Positions 52,239 through 63,773 of a stretch of DNA of 64,000 nt are shown here, piece after piece. The translations under genes were made by a program, and so were the position numbers. The notes under the pieces were generated by a model. It saw nothing but the letters and a program-made list of their open reading frames with translations, did no database searches and was not told where the DNA came from. The DNA comes from Arcuatula senhousia (taxonomy: Eukaryota > Mollusca > Bivalvia > Mytilida > Mytilidae), in contig OZ020307.1 of NCBI GenBank assembly GCA_963971305.1, positions 56,913,702-56,977,701 of the forward strand. Direction: 5' to 3'. How positions within the stretch are numbered: position 1 is the first letter of the stretch; the number at the start of each line of letters is the position of its first letter.

Positions 52239-52830
52239 AAAGGACAAGGTATGATAAGTGCTAAATTTGGCCCCCTAATTTACCTTTTTTTTTTTTTAAA
52301 TGAATGAACTGAAGTTAGATTATTCTAGATCAGTTCTTAGATGAACAAAGTGTAGTAAAATAACATTAATTTGAACTAAATCTTGTTTATTACGTCACAG
52401 TGACGTCATCAAATTATGTAAAAAATGGCATTTTTGTGAAAAAGTGTAAAAATCATGCAAATTTTGAGTAGTTTTTGGCAAATTTAATTTTGAGCCACAC
52501 AGAGTACCACAAAGATATTTTTGTGGTCTGTTTCTATATTAAAAATGATTATCTACACAAATTATTGTAGTGGTACTCTGTGTGGCTCATAGTTAAATTT
52601 GCTGAAAAACACTTCAAAATTGCAGGTTTTTTTACAGTTTTTCACCAAATCACGATTTTTAAGCCACTTTGGGTAGTTATTTCAACACCATTATGGAACA
52701 CTTTAAACAAAATAATGCTGATATAGTAAAGTTTAACTAATTTAAAGTATATATCACATACTTTTAGCTCATTTTAATAATTTCAAAATTAGGGGGCAAA
52801 ATTGGGTCCTTATCATATCTTGTCCATACT
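52239..52830. mobile_element. ~590-bp fold-back element
   Basis: GGACAAGGTATGATAAG at 52241 is mirrored by CTTATCATATCTTGTCC (ending about 52828). GAGCCACACAGAGTACCAC at 52493 is mirrored by GTGGTACTCTGTGTGGCTC near 52570. The arms span almost the whole element, with a loop of about 60 bp. No ORF, so a non-autonomous hairpin transposon. Confidence 0.8.
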
Positions 52831-53280
52831 CTTCTCGGCAGAGTTTTCATTTTCTTAAAAATGGTCGAACCCTTAATGGAAAGGCGTGTCTGCATTTTAA
52901 TTGAAATACTTTTCTGAAACAACACTCCAAAACTTAAGAATTTGCAATAACGGTCATGTAAAAGGACAAATTCAAGACAAGATTGCTGGTCGTTTTCTAT
53001 CGTTGATTTTTAATTAACATATATGTATACCTGTTTAATAGTGTAGTTTTTCACCCTCGGAACTAGCAAATATTGTAAAATATTTATTCTAATAAAAGTC
53101 AACGAAAATTGGCTTTTTTCTACTAAAATTTTTTATCTCTCTTCTCGTTTTTTTACAAGCCTTATTATAAGGGTCATTACACCCAAAGAATCAAACTTTT
53201 CTTGTAATAGGCTAAGCTACGTATGGTATACCAGCTACAAACAATTAAATAGCCTCTCATAATTACGTCCGTCTGTCCGT
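52831..53280. other. no gene recognised
   Basis: AT-rich sequence between the fold-back element and the next tandem block. Confidence 0.5.
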
Positions 53281-53284
53281 TACA

Positions 53285-53960
53285 CAGTTTGCAGCGCAAC
53301 TCCTCTAAAACTACTGAACCGAATTCAATTAAACTTGGTATATAGGAAGTACACTATATGTAGCTGTGCATATTTGCAGGAAATTTTGATCCTCAATTCT
53401 TTGTAGGAGTTATGGCCATTTGAACAAAGGAATTAGCTGAAAGTCCTCATTTACTAGTATCATCTTGTCAGCGCAACTCCTCTGATACTACTGACCCAAA
53501 TTCAATGAAACTTAGTATATAGGAAGTACACCATAATTATGTAGTTGTGCGCGTAAGGAAATTTTGGTCCTCAAATTTTTTGGGGAGCTATGGCCCTTTG
53601 AACTTAGAAAATTGCTGAATATCTTATTTATCATCTTGTCAGCGCAACTCCTCTGAAACTTCTGAACCGAATTCAATGAAACTTGGTTTATTGGAAGGAC
53701 ACTATATATAGTTGTGCACATTACCAGGAAATTTTGATCCTAAAATTTTTGTGGGAGTTATGGCCCTTTGAACTTAGAAAATTGCTTACAAATCTTGTCA
53801 GCGCAACTCCTCTGAAACTACTGAACCGAATTCAATGAAACGTGGTAAATAAGAAGGACACCATATGCAGTTTGGCATATGACCAGGAAATTTTGATCCT
53901 CAAATTTTTGTGGGAGTAATGGCCGTTTGAACTTAGAACTTCTTTTGTGGAAACGGGGGG
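53285..53960. repeat. four tandem copies of a ~170-bp unit
   Basis: GCGCAACTCCTCT at 53294, 53471, 53642 and 53801 (steps 177, 171, 159). Each is followed by CTACTGAACCGAATTCAATG, GGAAATTTTGATCCTCAAAT and TTATGGCCCTTTGAACTTAG. Units are diverged with indels. A minus frame at 53512-53721 is incidental. Confidence 0.9.
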
Positions 53961-54515
53961 AGACATCGTTTTTGTAGGCGAAAACAAACTTTAATTATTT
54001 TAAGAATTGCTCATGCATTTTAATTTGTATGTTTTATCTTTAATTGTTAAATATCATGTTTTATCTGAATGTATGTGGTGAGATTTTAATTAATAAACTC
54101 TTGAATCTACATGTACTTTTTCGTTCGCTGTTTCGTGGGAGCTGGGCGGAGTAAAATTGTAACTGACAGCAAGGAGAACAGGACAAACACATATATGTAT
54201 CACCATCAAAGTTTGAAGACATAAATTAATAAAGCAGTAAAGTTATTATTTAAGAAAAACTTTGTTAATGCAATTTTATATGCAAAAACAAAATACTAAA
54301 GCCTTATACAATACGGTGAATTTGACTATAAGCAGTATATGACAAGAAGTATCCGTCCATCAGTACCATTCGAATCAAAATGATTGAAGGTCAAAAACCA
54401 AATGTTTTGAAGGAAAAATTACTCAAACCAAAAGTACAAATATCTATCTGGGAAAAAAAATGAAACGTTTTTGAATTTGAAATTCTAATAATTTAATATA
54501 ATATTTAATGGTTGA
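53961..54515. other. no gene recognised
   Basis: AT-rich; the part to 54120 (ending AATAAACTCTTGAATC) may be a LINE or repeat 3' tail. Confidence 0.4.
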
Positions 54516-54519
54516 TTTG

Positions 54520-54800
54520 TGCCAGACAAGTCTAACGACCAGACTTATCATAACCGTCGGAGACCTTTGGTACGGGTGTCCTATAGCAAGCAGGAACTGC
54601 TTACTCTTCCGGAGCACCTGAGTTCACTCTTGTTTCGACTAGAGTTCGCGTTGTTGATTGATTATTCAGTTATTTTGTGTTTACATGTTTTACATGTTGT
54701 CTGTTTTTGTCCCGTTCTTGTTTGTGTTTACTGGTTTTGTCTCTGCCCTTTCGGACTTTTGACATTCGGATACCCCATTGGTACCTCTGCTTCTTTCGTA
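54520..54800 (-). repeat. Rep-D copy
   Basis: Plus-strand CCTATAGCAAGCAGGAACTG, CTTCCGGAGCACCTGAGTTC, CGACTAGAGTTCGCGTTGTT and CCCTTTCGGACTTTTGACAT are the inverse of Rep-D. The 126-codon plus frame across it is incidental. Confidence 0.8.
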
Positions 54801-55035
54801 AGCAGCATTCGAATAAAAACATTTTATTTTCTTAGATATGGTGTACTTGTACATGAGATTACTTTTCATGTGTACTCTTTGTTTTTAACCACTCTCTAAA
54901 TTTAGGTAAATTCTAAAACCTAAGGTTTAACTCCCTCCATCGTAGGTTTGCCCTTAGCTTTATATATTTGGATTTCGGTTTGGTTTTATGCAATTTGGAC
55001 ATCTTTTTGAATTGTGGATTTCCTTTGTTTGAGTT
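54801..55035. other. repeat-like sequence ahead of a hammerhead motif
   Basis: TTTGGATTTCGGTTTGG and the T-rich words after it resemble the leader of the block at 62440-62555, which also precedes a hammerhead-like core. Confidence 0.4.
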
Positions 55036-55040
55036 CTAGT

Positions 55041-55080
55041 GCTGCTGATGAGGAATAATTTTCCGAAATGGCATTACAGC
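55041..55080 (+). ncRNA. hammerhead-ribozyme-like motif
   Basis: Stem I GCTG (55041) with CAGC (55077-55080). Both core boxes are intact: CTGATGA at 55045-55051 and GAAA at 55065-55068. Stem II GGAA/TTCC is perfect. Stem III is doubtful and the cleavage triplet would be TTA. Activity is uncertain. Confidence 0.45.
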
Positions 55081-55445
55081 TCATAAAAAAATAAAGTTGG
55101 AGTTATTATATGTATTGTGGTCTCATGTTCATTTGCTCCATATCCTTTCATAAATTATTGGAGGTCAAAACCAATCCAAATTCATTTTTGATGTTCTTTC
55201 GGAAACACTTTTTAAATGTCGCAACAACTAATAAATATTTCAATATTATTCTTTATGTTTGTCAGACTTATTTATATCACTAGTGCAATACAATTCGGTC
55301 GTTACCCTTCCTGGTTAAAAATGACGTATGAAAATAAATTGAATAGTCATGTTAATAGATAAGTGTTATAAATCTAAGTAATGTGAAAATATAAGGATAC
55401 ACTATTGAACAAGATTTTTTCCTTTCATTTTAAGTTTATGCACCA
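55081..55445. other. no gene recognised
   Basis: AT-rich sequence without motif. Confidence 0.5.
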
Positions 55446-55810
55446 AGGGCCAGGTTTTTGAAAGTATCCCAAAGTTGGTCGTAAGACATACTCTTAAAGT
55501 CCAGTAATTCTCCCACTTGTTGTGAGGGGTGGCACGAAGGTAGCTACAATAATGTAACTAGCACGTAGGGAGGTTGCTATATAAAAATAAATAGAATTTT
55601 GTGACAGTCTCCAAAATTTGACCAGTACCTCCACACGGTGGGAGATGGCTCCTGTCTTCGGTTCAACTGTAACTGGAGCAGCTCCTTCTAGCGGTGGTGT
55701 GTCAAAGGCTGGACGTCCCATCGTGCATAGCGTTCCGTGTAAAAGTCGCGGGAAAGGGTTCTACCCTATACTCATGACTATAAACACCCTTATCTTATCA
55801 TAAATCTGTT
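55446..55810. other. unclassified GC-richer block with a MITE half
   Basis: Begins with GGGCCAGGTTTTTGAAAG, half of the MITE at 24760. The rest (55490-55800) is GC-richer than its surroundings and has open frames on both strands (75 and 61 codons). I cannot tell whether it is a repeat or an exon. Confidence 0.35.
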
Positions 55811-57640
55811 AAATCTGGTGTTACCATGTCCCAAAATCATAGTGTTCTTACTAAAAATAATACAGACAGCCCTGAACGTTCATGCGTTCTTGGCCCAAGG
55901 CACTTTTCTCGCGCACGACGCACCACTATAGTTTAAAGTCGGGTTTTTTTTTACGATAACATTTGACGAGAACATGAAGCCCCTTTAACAGTTCGCTAGG
56001 AGGCCTATGTTTGGAGTTTAGCTGTGGCAAAGTTTAGGGATGGGGATGGATCAATGAAACAGACAGTGTGGAAGCCTACTGGACGAAAGTGTCTTCAGTC
56101 AGCACAAGGCCTTGCTTCGGACATTTTAGGACGAGAGCTCAGATGCCTGTCATCAACTAGAAAAAAGTTGTTTTCAAATTCTCTATGTTCAACGAACATC
56201 TTAATATGATGTATGAGAGACATTCTCCAAATCGCAGTGTGAATATAACGAATTTAACATAGAATTCTTCATACCATCTATTGTGTCTGGTAAATTCACG
56301 GGCGTTTGGGGACAGTGTAATCTCTCTTTTAACATGTTAAAGTAATTTTATCTAGCAAATGTGTTTATAGAAATTCTAGTTCTCGCATATAGTATATATA
56401 TATAAATATACAGGCGAAACGTCTGTGGTAAAAGTTCAGATTACTTTCAAAATGGTAACTTTCTAACTGCGAAAAAAATGTAATATTTCAACCTTTTAAG
56501 TATACAGAACTTCTAAAACAAATATTCCAATTCTGTCTTATTATGATCTGACAAATATACGACCACTACGCAATTTTCTGACACGTCTCTGAATTATTCA
56601 TTTCCCAATTTTGTTACAAGCCGTAATGAGTATTGTAATATTCTATAATTTACCAATTCTATGGGTTAGAGCAAATTATTTCATGACATATCACTATTAA
56701 TGTCTTTTTACACAGTCCATTGATCTAATATTGTTAGTCTTAGGCGAGACCTTTATTGTTGTGTTCCGAAGAACCCGCTTCCGAACGAAAACAAAAATCT
56801 AGATTAGTCTGAAATGATAAAAATGTTTCTAAGATATATTCAATTTATAGCCAGACAAGTGACTTTTATCTTCATCTTCATGAGTTTTTTTCCGGAACTG
56901 TTATTAAGTTTGATATAAGCTCATTGATCGAAAGAAATGTTTGCTCCTAAAATATATACAACTTCAAGATAACTGAAGTATTAAAATGGATAAAATTGCA
57001 AGTCTTTCTTTGAAAATAAATGCCAAATTCATAAAATTATCAATTAAGTATCAGTTTCTTTTTAAGACATTAACACAAATTGAAAAAAAAACCAAGAGTA
57101 TGTTCGAAGCAATAAGCAGAATAAAATCTTATGATTTCATAATGTATCAATCTCATTAACAAGTCATAAAACCAAATATCATCTGATGAAAAATATTACA
57201 CTATCAAAGAATGATATCAACAAGGAATTTTATTGGGTTTCGCGAACATCAAATTAGTATAACGCCCCAAAGACGAAACAAGATAGAAATGACTTCCAGT
57301 CACACGGCAGTAATGTCCATTATTGATGAATAAAATATACCGCGTAGGCTATAGCTCAACAAGCTTTCAGCTGCTCTCAAAACGAGTTCCAGAACATGTT
57401 ATGCAAGGTAGGGTTATGTATTTTTCAATTTGAAAATGAACGATAACTTAAAATTTAAAGACATTTGTTCTTATACTTTTTTTTTAATATTAACAATAAG
57501 TGTCAATGGTGTTCATTTGGTTCTTGCTTTCTTGCGTGTTTTTCAACTGATTGATGTTGTTTATTTTATATCAGACGAAATGTAGTAAAAGACAAGCAGG
57601 TCACACAAGTAAGATTTGAAATGACTGCCCATTTGCTTAT
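55811..57640. other. no gene recognised
   Basis: Mostly AT-rich. A slightly GC-richer part at 55860-56210 and a donor-like CAAGGTAGGG at 57405 were noted, without a supportable exon. Confidence 0.45.
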
Positions 57641-57684
57641 TAGCGGTTTAATAAATGTCGACAACCTTTATAGTTTGCAGCGAC

Positions 57685-57760
57685 TGTTATATTGTCGCTG
57701 ATATACCTATCTGTAGGTTGTGTCGCATACACTTATTCCTCATGCTCCTTATTTCAATAA
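57685..57760 (+). repeat. Rep-E fragment
   Basis: GGTTGTGTCGCATACACTTATTCC matches GGGCTGTGTCGCGTACACTTATTCC at about 50115 in all but three positions, counted over the shared block. Confidence 0.5.
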
Positions 57761-57849
57761 CTTCAGATCTATTTCTTGTTTTACCAGATGAACTTTATAC
57801 CCAAACGACTCTTTTTAGAACTCTTAATATTTACTTTTTCTGATCACCT

Positions 57850-58280
57850 TGGGTTTTCTCCTTCTCTAAGGGCACGGTTAGCTCTGGATACTAAATACAT
57901 ATAATAATTGTAAAAAACAAAAATTCTCTAATAAATTTGAATTTATCTATTTTATCATAGGAGCGGATCGCGAATTTCTTTTTAGGAGGGCGCTCCACCC
58001 ATATCTAGAAAAGAGGAGTGCTGACCCGTTTTATCCGAAAATATGCACTAAGTGGGACTTCCGACTGCTTTCATTACACAGGCCATCTGGACCCCGCCAT
58101 TATTAGATTTAAAATAATGTTTAATACTTATTTATTATATATACTTAAATACCGACTGTGTGGGTGCCGTGTAAGTATATTTTATAAAGTTTTAAGAGGA
58201 GCATGTATAAAAACAACAGTATGCATTTAAATGGGAAAAAAATGTTAAAATACAAATGACAACAAAGTTCCAGACAATAA
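57850..58280. other. no gene recognised
   Basis: AT-rich; nothing named. Confidence 0.45.
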
Positions 58281-58283
58281 ATT

Positions 58284-58325
58284 TTGCTACGCCTGACGCG
58301 CGTTTCGTAATTGTAATTATTAGTA
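58284..58325 (-). repeat. decayed hammerhead-like fragment
   Basis: The minus strand reads CGAAACGCGCGTCAGGCGTA, the second half of the motif at 5473. The first box is CTAATAA (two G-to-A changes), so it is inactive. Confidence 0.4.
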
Positions 58326-58329
58326 AAAA

Positions 58330-59640
58330 AAATATGAACAATTTTTAAGACCATACTGCAGTCAAAATATATTTCTTGTCAACTGCTTCAAGTAATGCTA
58401 CAGCTACTCATATAATACTAGTCTAATGTATAACATGTGTGGTGTTCCAAAAAACATTTGTGTCGATCTGTTAATACTTATCTGTCGAGGTAAAAAATGA
58501 CCGGATTTCGTTAAACAGGAAGAAGCTGTGCGTCAAACCAATGAGATTTGAAATCGTATTCCATGTGCACGTTATGAGACCCAACTCTGATGCTGTCAAG
58601 TGGCTGTAATAAGTAGTTGCGGAGAATACTATCATGAAAATTTCTTTCCCGCCCGCACGCCACCCGTCCGCATACCCGAAATTCATCATTTTATAACCCG
58701 GCTTTTTTACTCCGTGAAATCCGACCAAAAACTGTGGGTCACAGCTCACAAATAAAAACAATTTCCCCTTGTTTTACGATTATTCCTATATTATTTCTTA
58801 AACATTTAGTAATTGTATTCGATCTTAAGCATTTTGTGGCGGAACAGTTCCCTTCTGGTTTGCAAATCACAGTCAGATGCTTTATTTCAATTGACTTTGA
58901 CTTAATTTGGTCAAACCGTTCAATTTCTATTCATGAAGACTATATTCCCTGTGATCATGTAATCCTATATTGAATGTGTTATTTATACAACTTCATGCAT
59001 TCTGTGTTATGATCAATCAATTTGAATTTCTAGATTGTTTCAATACCCTCCAACACCCATTTTGCTTCTTCCGAAAGGATCTAGTCTTGAACGGGTAAAA
59101 TGCATAATTAAATGTTTACGTGTTTATTATGTGGTTCATGGTGACAGTTTTAATTGACAGAAGTAGTTATAATTTTGTTTCCTAAACCGATGAGTTATTT
59201 TTTTTAATTTTTCCTCCACTTCAGTGTGATACTATTGAAGCATTAATTTCAGGATTTTATCTGGAAAGGGGTGCATTATATTTAGTCATACTTTTATCTA
59301 CGTTGATGATTAAAGACGTTGAACGAAAGATATCCACGTAAAGCAATTATTCAGTAGCTTGGACCATCATGTAGATAGACTGCTTTTACTGCCACAGTGA
59401 AATCAATCTACTCATTCAGTTCTCATCACAAAGAAACAGGGTTTTTCGGGTTGGGTTTCTTACCGCCTGTGACTGTTCCTTCATACCTTTGGATAGCATC
59501 AAAATTATAAGGATCTTACTGAGAAAAACAAAGGATGGGTTTTAGTAAATGGTGCTTGAAATGAACCACCGCAAATGATTTTAACATTGTGCTTATGGAA
59601 AATTTGAAAGTTGCACAGTTGAGTGATATATATCCTTCCC
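58330..59640. other. no gene recognised
   Basis: AT-rich. The short frames on both strands at 58471-58973 have no motif. Confidence 0.45.
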
Positions 59641-59649
59641 GGAAGTATA

Positions 59650-59745
59650 GCCTTGCACGCGGAACAAGCTCCATATTTTATTCAAAAACTTGTATTAATA
59701 AAGTACATCTTTTATGGAAGTTTCAAGCTGGTTCCGCGTGCAAGA
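59650..59745. mobile_element. short inverted repeat, possible MITE
   Basis: CCTTGCACGCGGAACAAGCT (59650) is mirrored by AAGCTGGTTCCGCGTGCAAG (ending about 59745) around an AT-rich loop of about 55 bp. Confidence 0.6.
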
Positions 59746-59899
59746 CACACTGAAAATTTAAAAAGACTATAATTTTTGAACTTGTTGCCAGTAAAATGTG
59801 CGAAATCTCTCCGGTTTTTTTTCGTTTTTCTTGAGATTAGCGGTCATTTCAATTTCAAAATTTGTGTTAAAAGTGATGTATGATAAACCTTTTTTAGAA

Positions 59900-60255
59900 T
59901 TTTTAACACTGGCTTCAAGTATTTTAGCACAAAATTTCAATTTATTGAAGCCCTATCAATATGGGATTTCGATCTCTCAGATGAGTGCAGATGTTGGTTT
60001 GTCATAGGGCTTTACCGGGTTTGACACGCTGAATGGACTATTGGCAACGCGACGGGTGTGCTATAGCAAGCAGGAACTGCTTACTCTTCCGGAGCACCTG
60101 AGTTCACTTTTGTTTCGACTGGAGTTCGCGTTGTTGATTAATATTCAGTTATTTTGTGTTTCCGTATACATATGTCTGTTTTTGTCCCGTTCTTGTTTTG
60201 TCTCTGCCCTTTCGGACTTTTGACATTCGGATACCCCATTGGTACAACTGCTTCT
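59900..60255 (-). repeat. Rep-D copy, near full length
   Basis: Plus-strand order is the inverse of 32462-32830: TATCAATATGGGATTTCGAT, ATGAGTGCAGATGTTGG, GGGTTTGACACGCTGAATGG, GTGTGCTATAGCAAGCAGGA and CCCTTTCGGACTTTTGACAT. Short plus frames here are incidental. Confidence 0.8.
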
Positions 60256-60259
60256 TTCA

Positions 60260-60985
60260 AATTTTCTTCAAATCAAGATGAAATTTTCATTCAAAATGGG
60301 TCAATTTTGAACCTGATTTTCGAAGCTGTGTTCGTGCAAATGTATTTAAAAGTAGTCTTTTACAACAGTACAATCATTTTGCTACAAAATTATATATAAA
60401 GTAAAATGCTATGAAAAACTTTTTATTTTTCGCCTATAGATGGGCCACAATAGGGCCTTATCGCAACCCATCCAATTCTTTCATGTCTTATTTATACAGA
60501 GCTATCTTTTAGGTCCAGTAGACCGTAATGTTCTGTTTTATTTCCAAAAGGGGATATCAATACAGAATTAGAATGTTTCAAGTACAAAGTTAATCAAAGG
60601 CCAGTTTTAGGTTTTTTTTAGTTTTTCCACATGAAAAAAATATTAACAAAAACAACCGCAGGCCATGCTAAAATAATCTACTAACCATGGGAAGTAAGGA
60701 ACTATTTCTTAATCTCACAAATTGTAAAGTAAAAAAAATTGAAAGATTGTTGAGATCAACAATTTTATCGTCTAAAATAAAAATGAAACTAAAAGAATTT
60801 AAATTGTTGCAACACTTTGTTTAAAATTAAATTCAGTTGACCATTTGTGATCATTTTTGTATTTCGCATATAACCATGATATTACATTCAAACAACTACT
60901 TCTACATGGTCATACGTACATACCATGATTTTTATTTATCTTTTATGATACAATCCGGTTTAAGCCGAAAACAATTAACAAATTT
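60260..60985. other. no gene recognised
   Basis: AT-rich; nothing named. Confidence 0.5.
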
Positions 60986-60989
60986 AACA

Positions 60990-61215
60990 AAACACTCCCA
61001 TTCCCGATTGGCCTTTTGTCCCCATTTCCTCCACTTCATCGTGATTTCATGTTCATTTTATCACCCCTTACATGTTCATCTCTCTAATACATGTAATATA
61101 GCCGAAATCAGACTGCTTGAGAGTAAAGCAATAATTAACTAACTCGCTAACTAAAGCAATAACTAACTAACTCACTCACTAAAGCAATAACTAACTAACT
61201 CGCTAACTAAATATA
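60990..61215 (+). mobile_element. SINE-B 3' part with AACT-repeat tail
   Basis: TCATGTTCATTTTATCACCC, ACATGTTCATC and AATATAGCCGAAATC are followed by AAAGCAATAATTAACTAACT. That tail unit (AAAGCAATAACTAACTAACT plus CGCTAACT or CACTCACT) is repeated three times. Confidence 0.75.
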
Positions 61216-62440
61216 AAACAGGAGCAACTGTATAGTAAAATGATATACCCCTCCATGAAAGAAGAGATAGGGTTTGGTCACAAGCCCCAGGTCAGTATAG
61301 GTGCAGAGTAGTTGGTATTTCAAGTTTGTTGTTGTTTTTGTGTTTTCGTTACATTTTCGTATATCATCTAAATTAAATGACTTGATTCTCTACAAATCAC
61401 GTACCATTTTTAAAGGCAAAATAAAGTTATTGGATAAAAAGTATCTCAAATATTGAATAAATTGATGTAAACTATTTTTTATAAATATCTTTTTTATAGG
61501 TACCGAATTTCGTTTGATGTGAATTGTTAATTTATAATCAAACTGTTTAGGTGTGAAAATAAGTCTAGTATTTAGATTAGGATAGGTTTTTGAGTATATT
61601 TATGTGATTAGATAGACAATTTTTAAAGACCGATGATCCTCTAAAAGTATCAATAAATTTGCTAAGGAGACCAACATTTAACTTGACAAGGTCTTAGATT
61701 TGTTTTAGTCCTAGTTGTTCAAACTAAGAAAAATGTCTATCTTTTAAAGATGTTGAGACAAAATGTTCTATTTCAATATTATAAAGCACTATTTGGTTCG
61801 AATGAATATTCATCTTCACTTCTGCCGCTAAAATATTTTTTCTTCAAAATTCAGATTTAGAATACTTTTTTAGGAAAATCAACCAAGGCCCTTAAGACAT
61901 TTTAGTTTAATGGCCATTACCAGAGTGCGTTCTCAAGAATCATATACAAAATGAGCAAAAAAGGCATTTTTTCAAAAACATGTGCCTTATATCTAAAATC
62001 GCAATAGTAGTAAAATTATAAAGAAATAAAATAAATACTAAAATAGTGAATTGTGATTTTCAAATTAGATCAATCTCAGCGTGCTTCTAGGTTGAATAAA
62101 ACAGAAGAGGTCCGCAACAATGCTAGCTTTCTGGGAAAAGTTTAGTGAATAACGCATGTAGTAGTACCATGTTACGTCGTCCATGCTGCTTTGTTTTTCG
62201 AAATATTCGTCCAAGGTGGTTGTGTGGGAAAACTCTGTCATCTTGCATCCCGGTTTAAGTCGTCAGGTCATGTTACGTATAATTTGACTGCAATCGATAG
62301 TGATACAGCGTATTGGGATGCATGCCATGTTTTCGCATAATTTTACAACACTTCTATATATTTTGGTATGAGTATGAGCTATCATACGTCCCTAGCTGTA
62401 CTAGATTGTGTGACTTCACCTTTTCCTCCATTTTCCTTGT
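61216..62440. other. no gene recognised
   Basis: AT-rich; nothing named. Confidence 0.5.
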
Positions 62441-62558
62441 TATGCACATGGTCGATATTTTCGATGCTGGATTTGGCTTCCCTGTTCGAACATTTTGGCT
62501 TCGAGTACTTTTCATTCAATACTTTTGGTTTTTGACCTTCCAATGTTTTGACTCAAAT

Positions 62559-62600
62559 GCTGCTGATGAGAGTTTACTCTTTGAAATATCGATATACAGT
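62559..62600 (+). ncRNA. hammerhead-ribozyme-like motif with intact core boxes
   Basis: Stem I TGCTG (to 62562) pairs with CAGT (62597-62600). CTGATGA lies at 62563-62569 and GAAA at 62583-62586. Stem III TATCGATA (62587-62594) is perfect, and the cleavage triplet would be ATA (ending 62596). Stem II (AGAG/CTCT) is shifted by extra T residues. A 150-codon plus frame (62313-62765) runs through it and is not supported as a gene. Confidence 0.5.
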
Positions 62601-62995
62601 TTAACCAAATTAACCGTTGTTCACTCATTTTTGGTAATTGTATTTCAAGTGGCAATCGAAATTCGTGCATTGTTTATGCCTTGCGTCGCCATACCATTAC
62701 TCACTCCAACATCAATTATTACTTTCATATCATCCTCCAGATATAGCAGAGTCCATACTGCTTAAGGAAAAGGCAATAATAAAACAATGATCTTACTTCT
62801 TAAACATTTTGTCATGTCCCTGATCTCTGATATTGTAGTGTAAGTATCTGCCTTGATGTAACTATAATCCATGTGTTGTAAATGCTCTGTGCTTAATATA
62901 CTTAATGAAAGAATCATTATGATTGGGACATTTTAATGGCATTCGTCAGAAAAAGGAAGAATGAAAATCAGTGGATACAAAGTAAAATAATTTAG
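62601..62995. other. repeat remnant and unclassified sequence
   Basis: Probably continues the repeat that carries the hammerhead motif; no further feature. Confidence 0.4.
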
Positions 62996-62999
62996 TTTA

Positions 63000-63370
63000 C
63001 TCCCAAGTAGCGCAATTTCGGCTATATATACCATGTATACGGAAGATGAATATGAAAGGATAATATAATGAAAGGGGACACAAGGCAAATCGGTAGGAGA
63101 GGTTTGACTCTGCCATTGAAAAAAGGAGTGATAGGTAGGGACGAGCAAATTAGCGTCCTGCATCATGATCCTATGGGTTCTACTCTTACCGACACCTACA
63201 GCAATGTTCTTTAACATGCGAGAAACGTGACATTTTCCCCAACTGATTTCATTGGATTTGCGGTCAGGTTTTCCACATTATAGCCTGACGACCCTGGCAC
63301 TTGCCCCATTCAATCACCTGGGGCACACATCCCAGTCTCATTGTGGGCAAACCGGCCTGCCAGATTAACC
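63000..63370 (-). mobile_element. SINE-B copy
   Basis: On the minus strand: CCCACAATGAGACTGGGATG, CAGGTGATTGAATGGGG, GGGTCGTCAGGCTATAAT, AACCTGACCGC, TGTCGGTAAGAGTAGAACCC, CATATTCATCTTCC and ATATAGCCGAAATTG. It is the clearest copy of the 5' half of the family. Confidence 0.75.
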
Positions 63371-63436
63371 GAAGATCATTTACTTGACAGTTCTTGTTTA
63401 CATGGGACTTGTTAATTGTTTTGTGATGTTCAGATT

Positions 63437-63773
63437 TTAAGGGAGTACAAGCCTCAAAAATTGAACCTTTTCGAGATCCTCGGCTTTTATCCATTCAAAT
63501 GCATTAAAAAATTTTCAACATGTTTTCTTAATATTTGTTCAGAACTATTAAGAGAAGGTCATATTATACACCCTATAACAATTTCATTCAATTCTAATTA
63601 CAATTTCTATGTTAAAACAGAAGACGAACTTTCAATGTATTTCCTATGAAAAATCTAGAGAAGTTTTTTCCCGCCATATTTTTAGGTGCTTATATCTTAA
63701 AAACGGCTCCATGTTTTTGAAAACTTTTTTCATAAAGTTTAGCTATTTTGAACTCAGGCTCGTACTCCCTTAA
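63437..63773. mobile_element. ~335-bp MITE with TTAAGGGAGTAC ends
   Basis: TTAAGGGAGTACAAGCCT (63438) is mirrored by AGGCTCGTACTCCCTTAA (ending 63773). The TTAA/TAA at each edge may be target sequence. AT-rich body with a 77-codon frame, not a transposase. Confidence 0.7.

Noticed and set aside
54519..54899. 126-codon plus ORF
   Set aside because: It lies on an inverted Rep-D copy; equivalent frames in other copies are broken.
58471..58973. Short ORFs on both strands
   Set aside because: No motif, no splice context, and AT-rich composition as in the flanks.
62313..62765. 150-codon plus ORF
   Set aside because: It runs through a hammerhead-like repeat and is a hydrophobic, T-rich reading with no homologous look.
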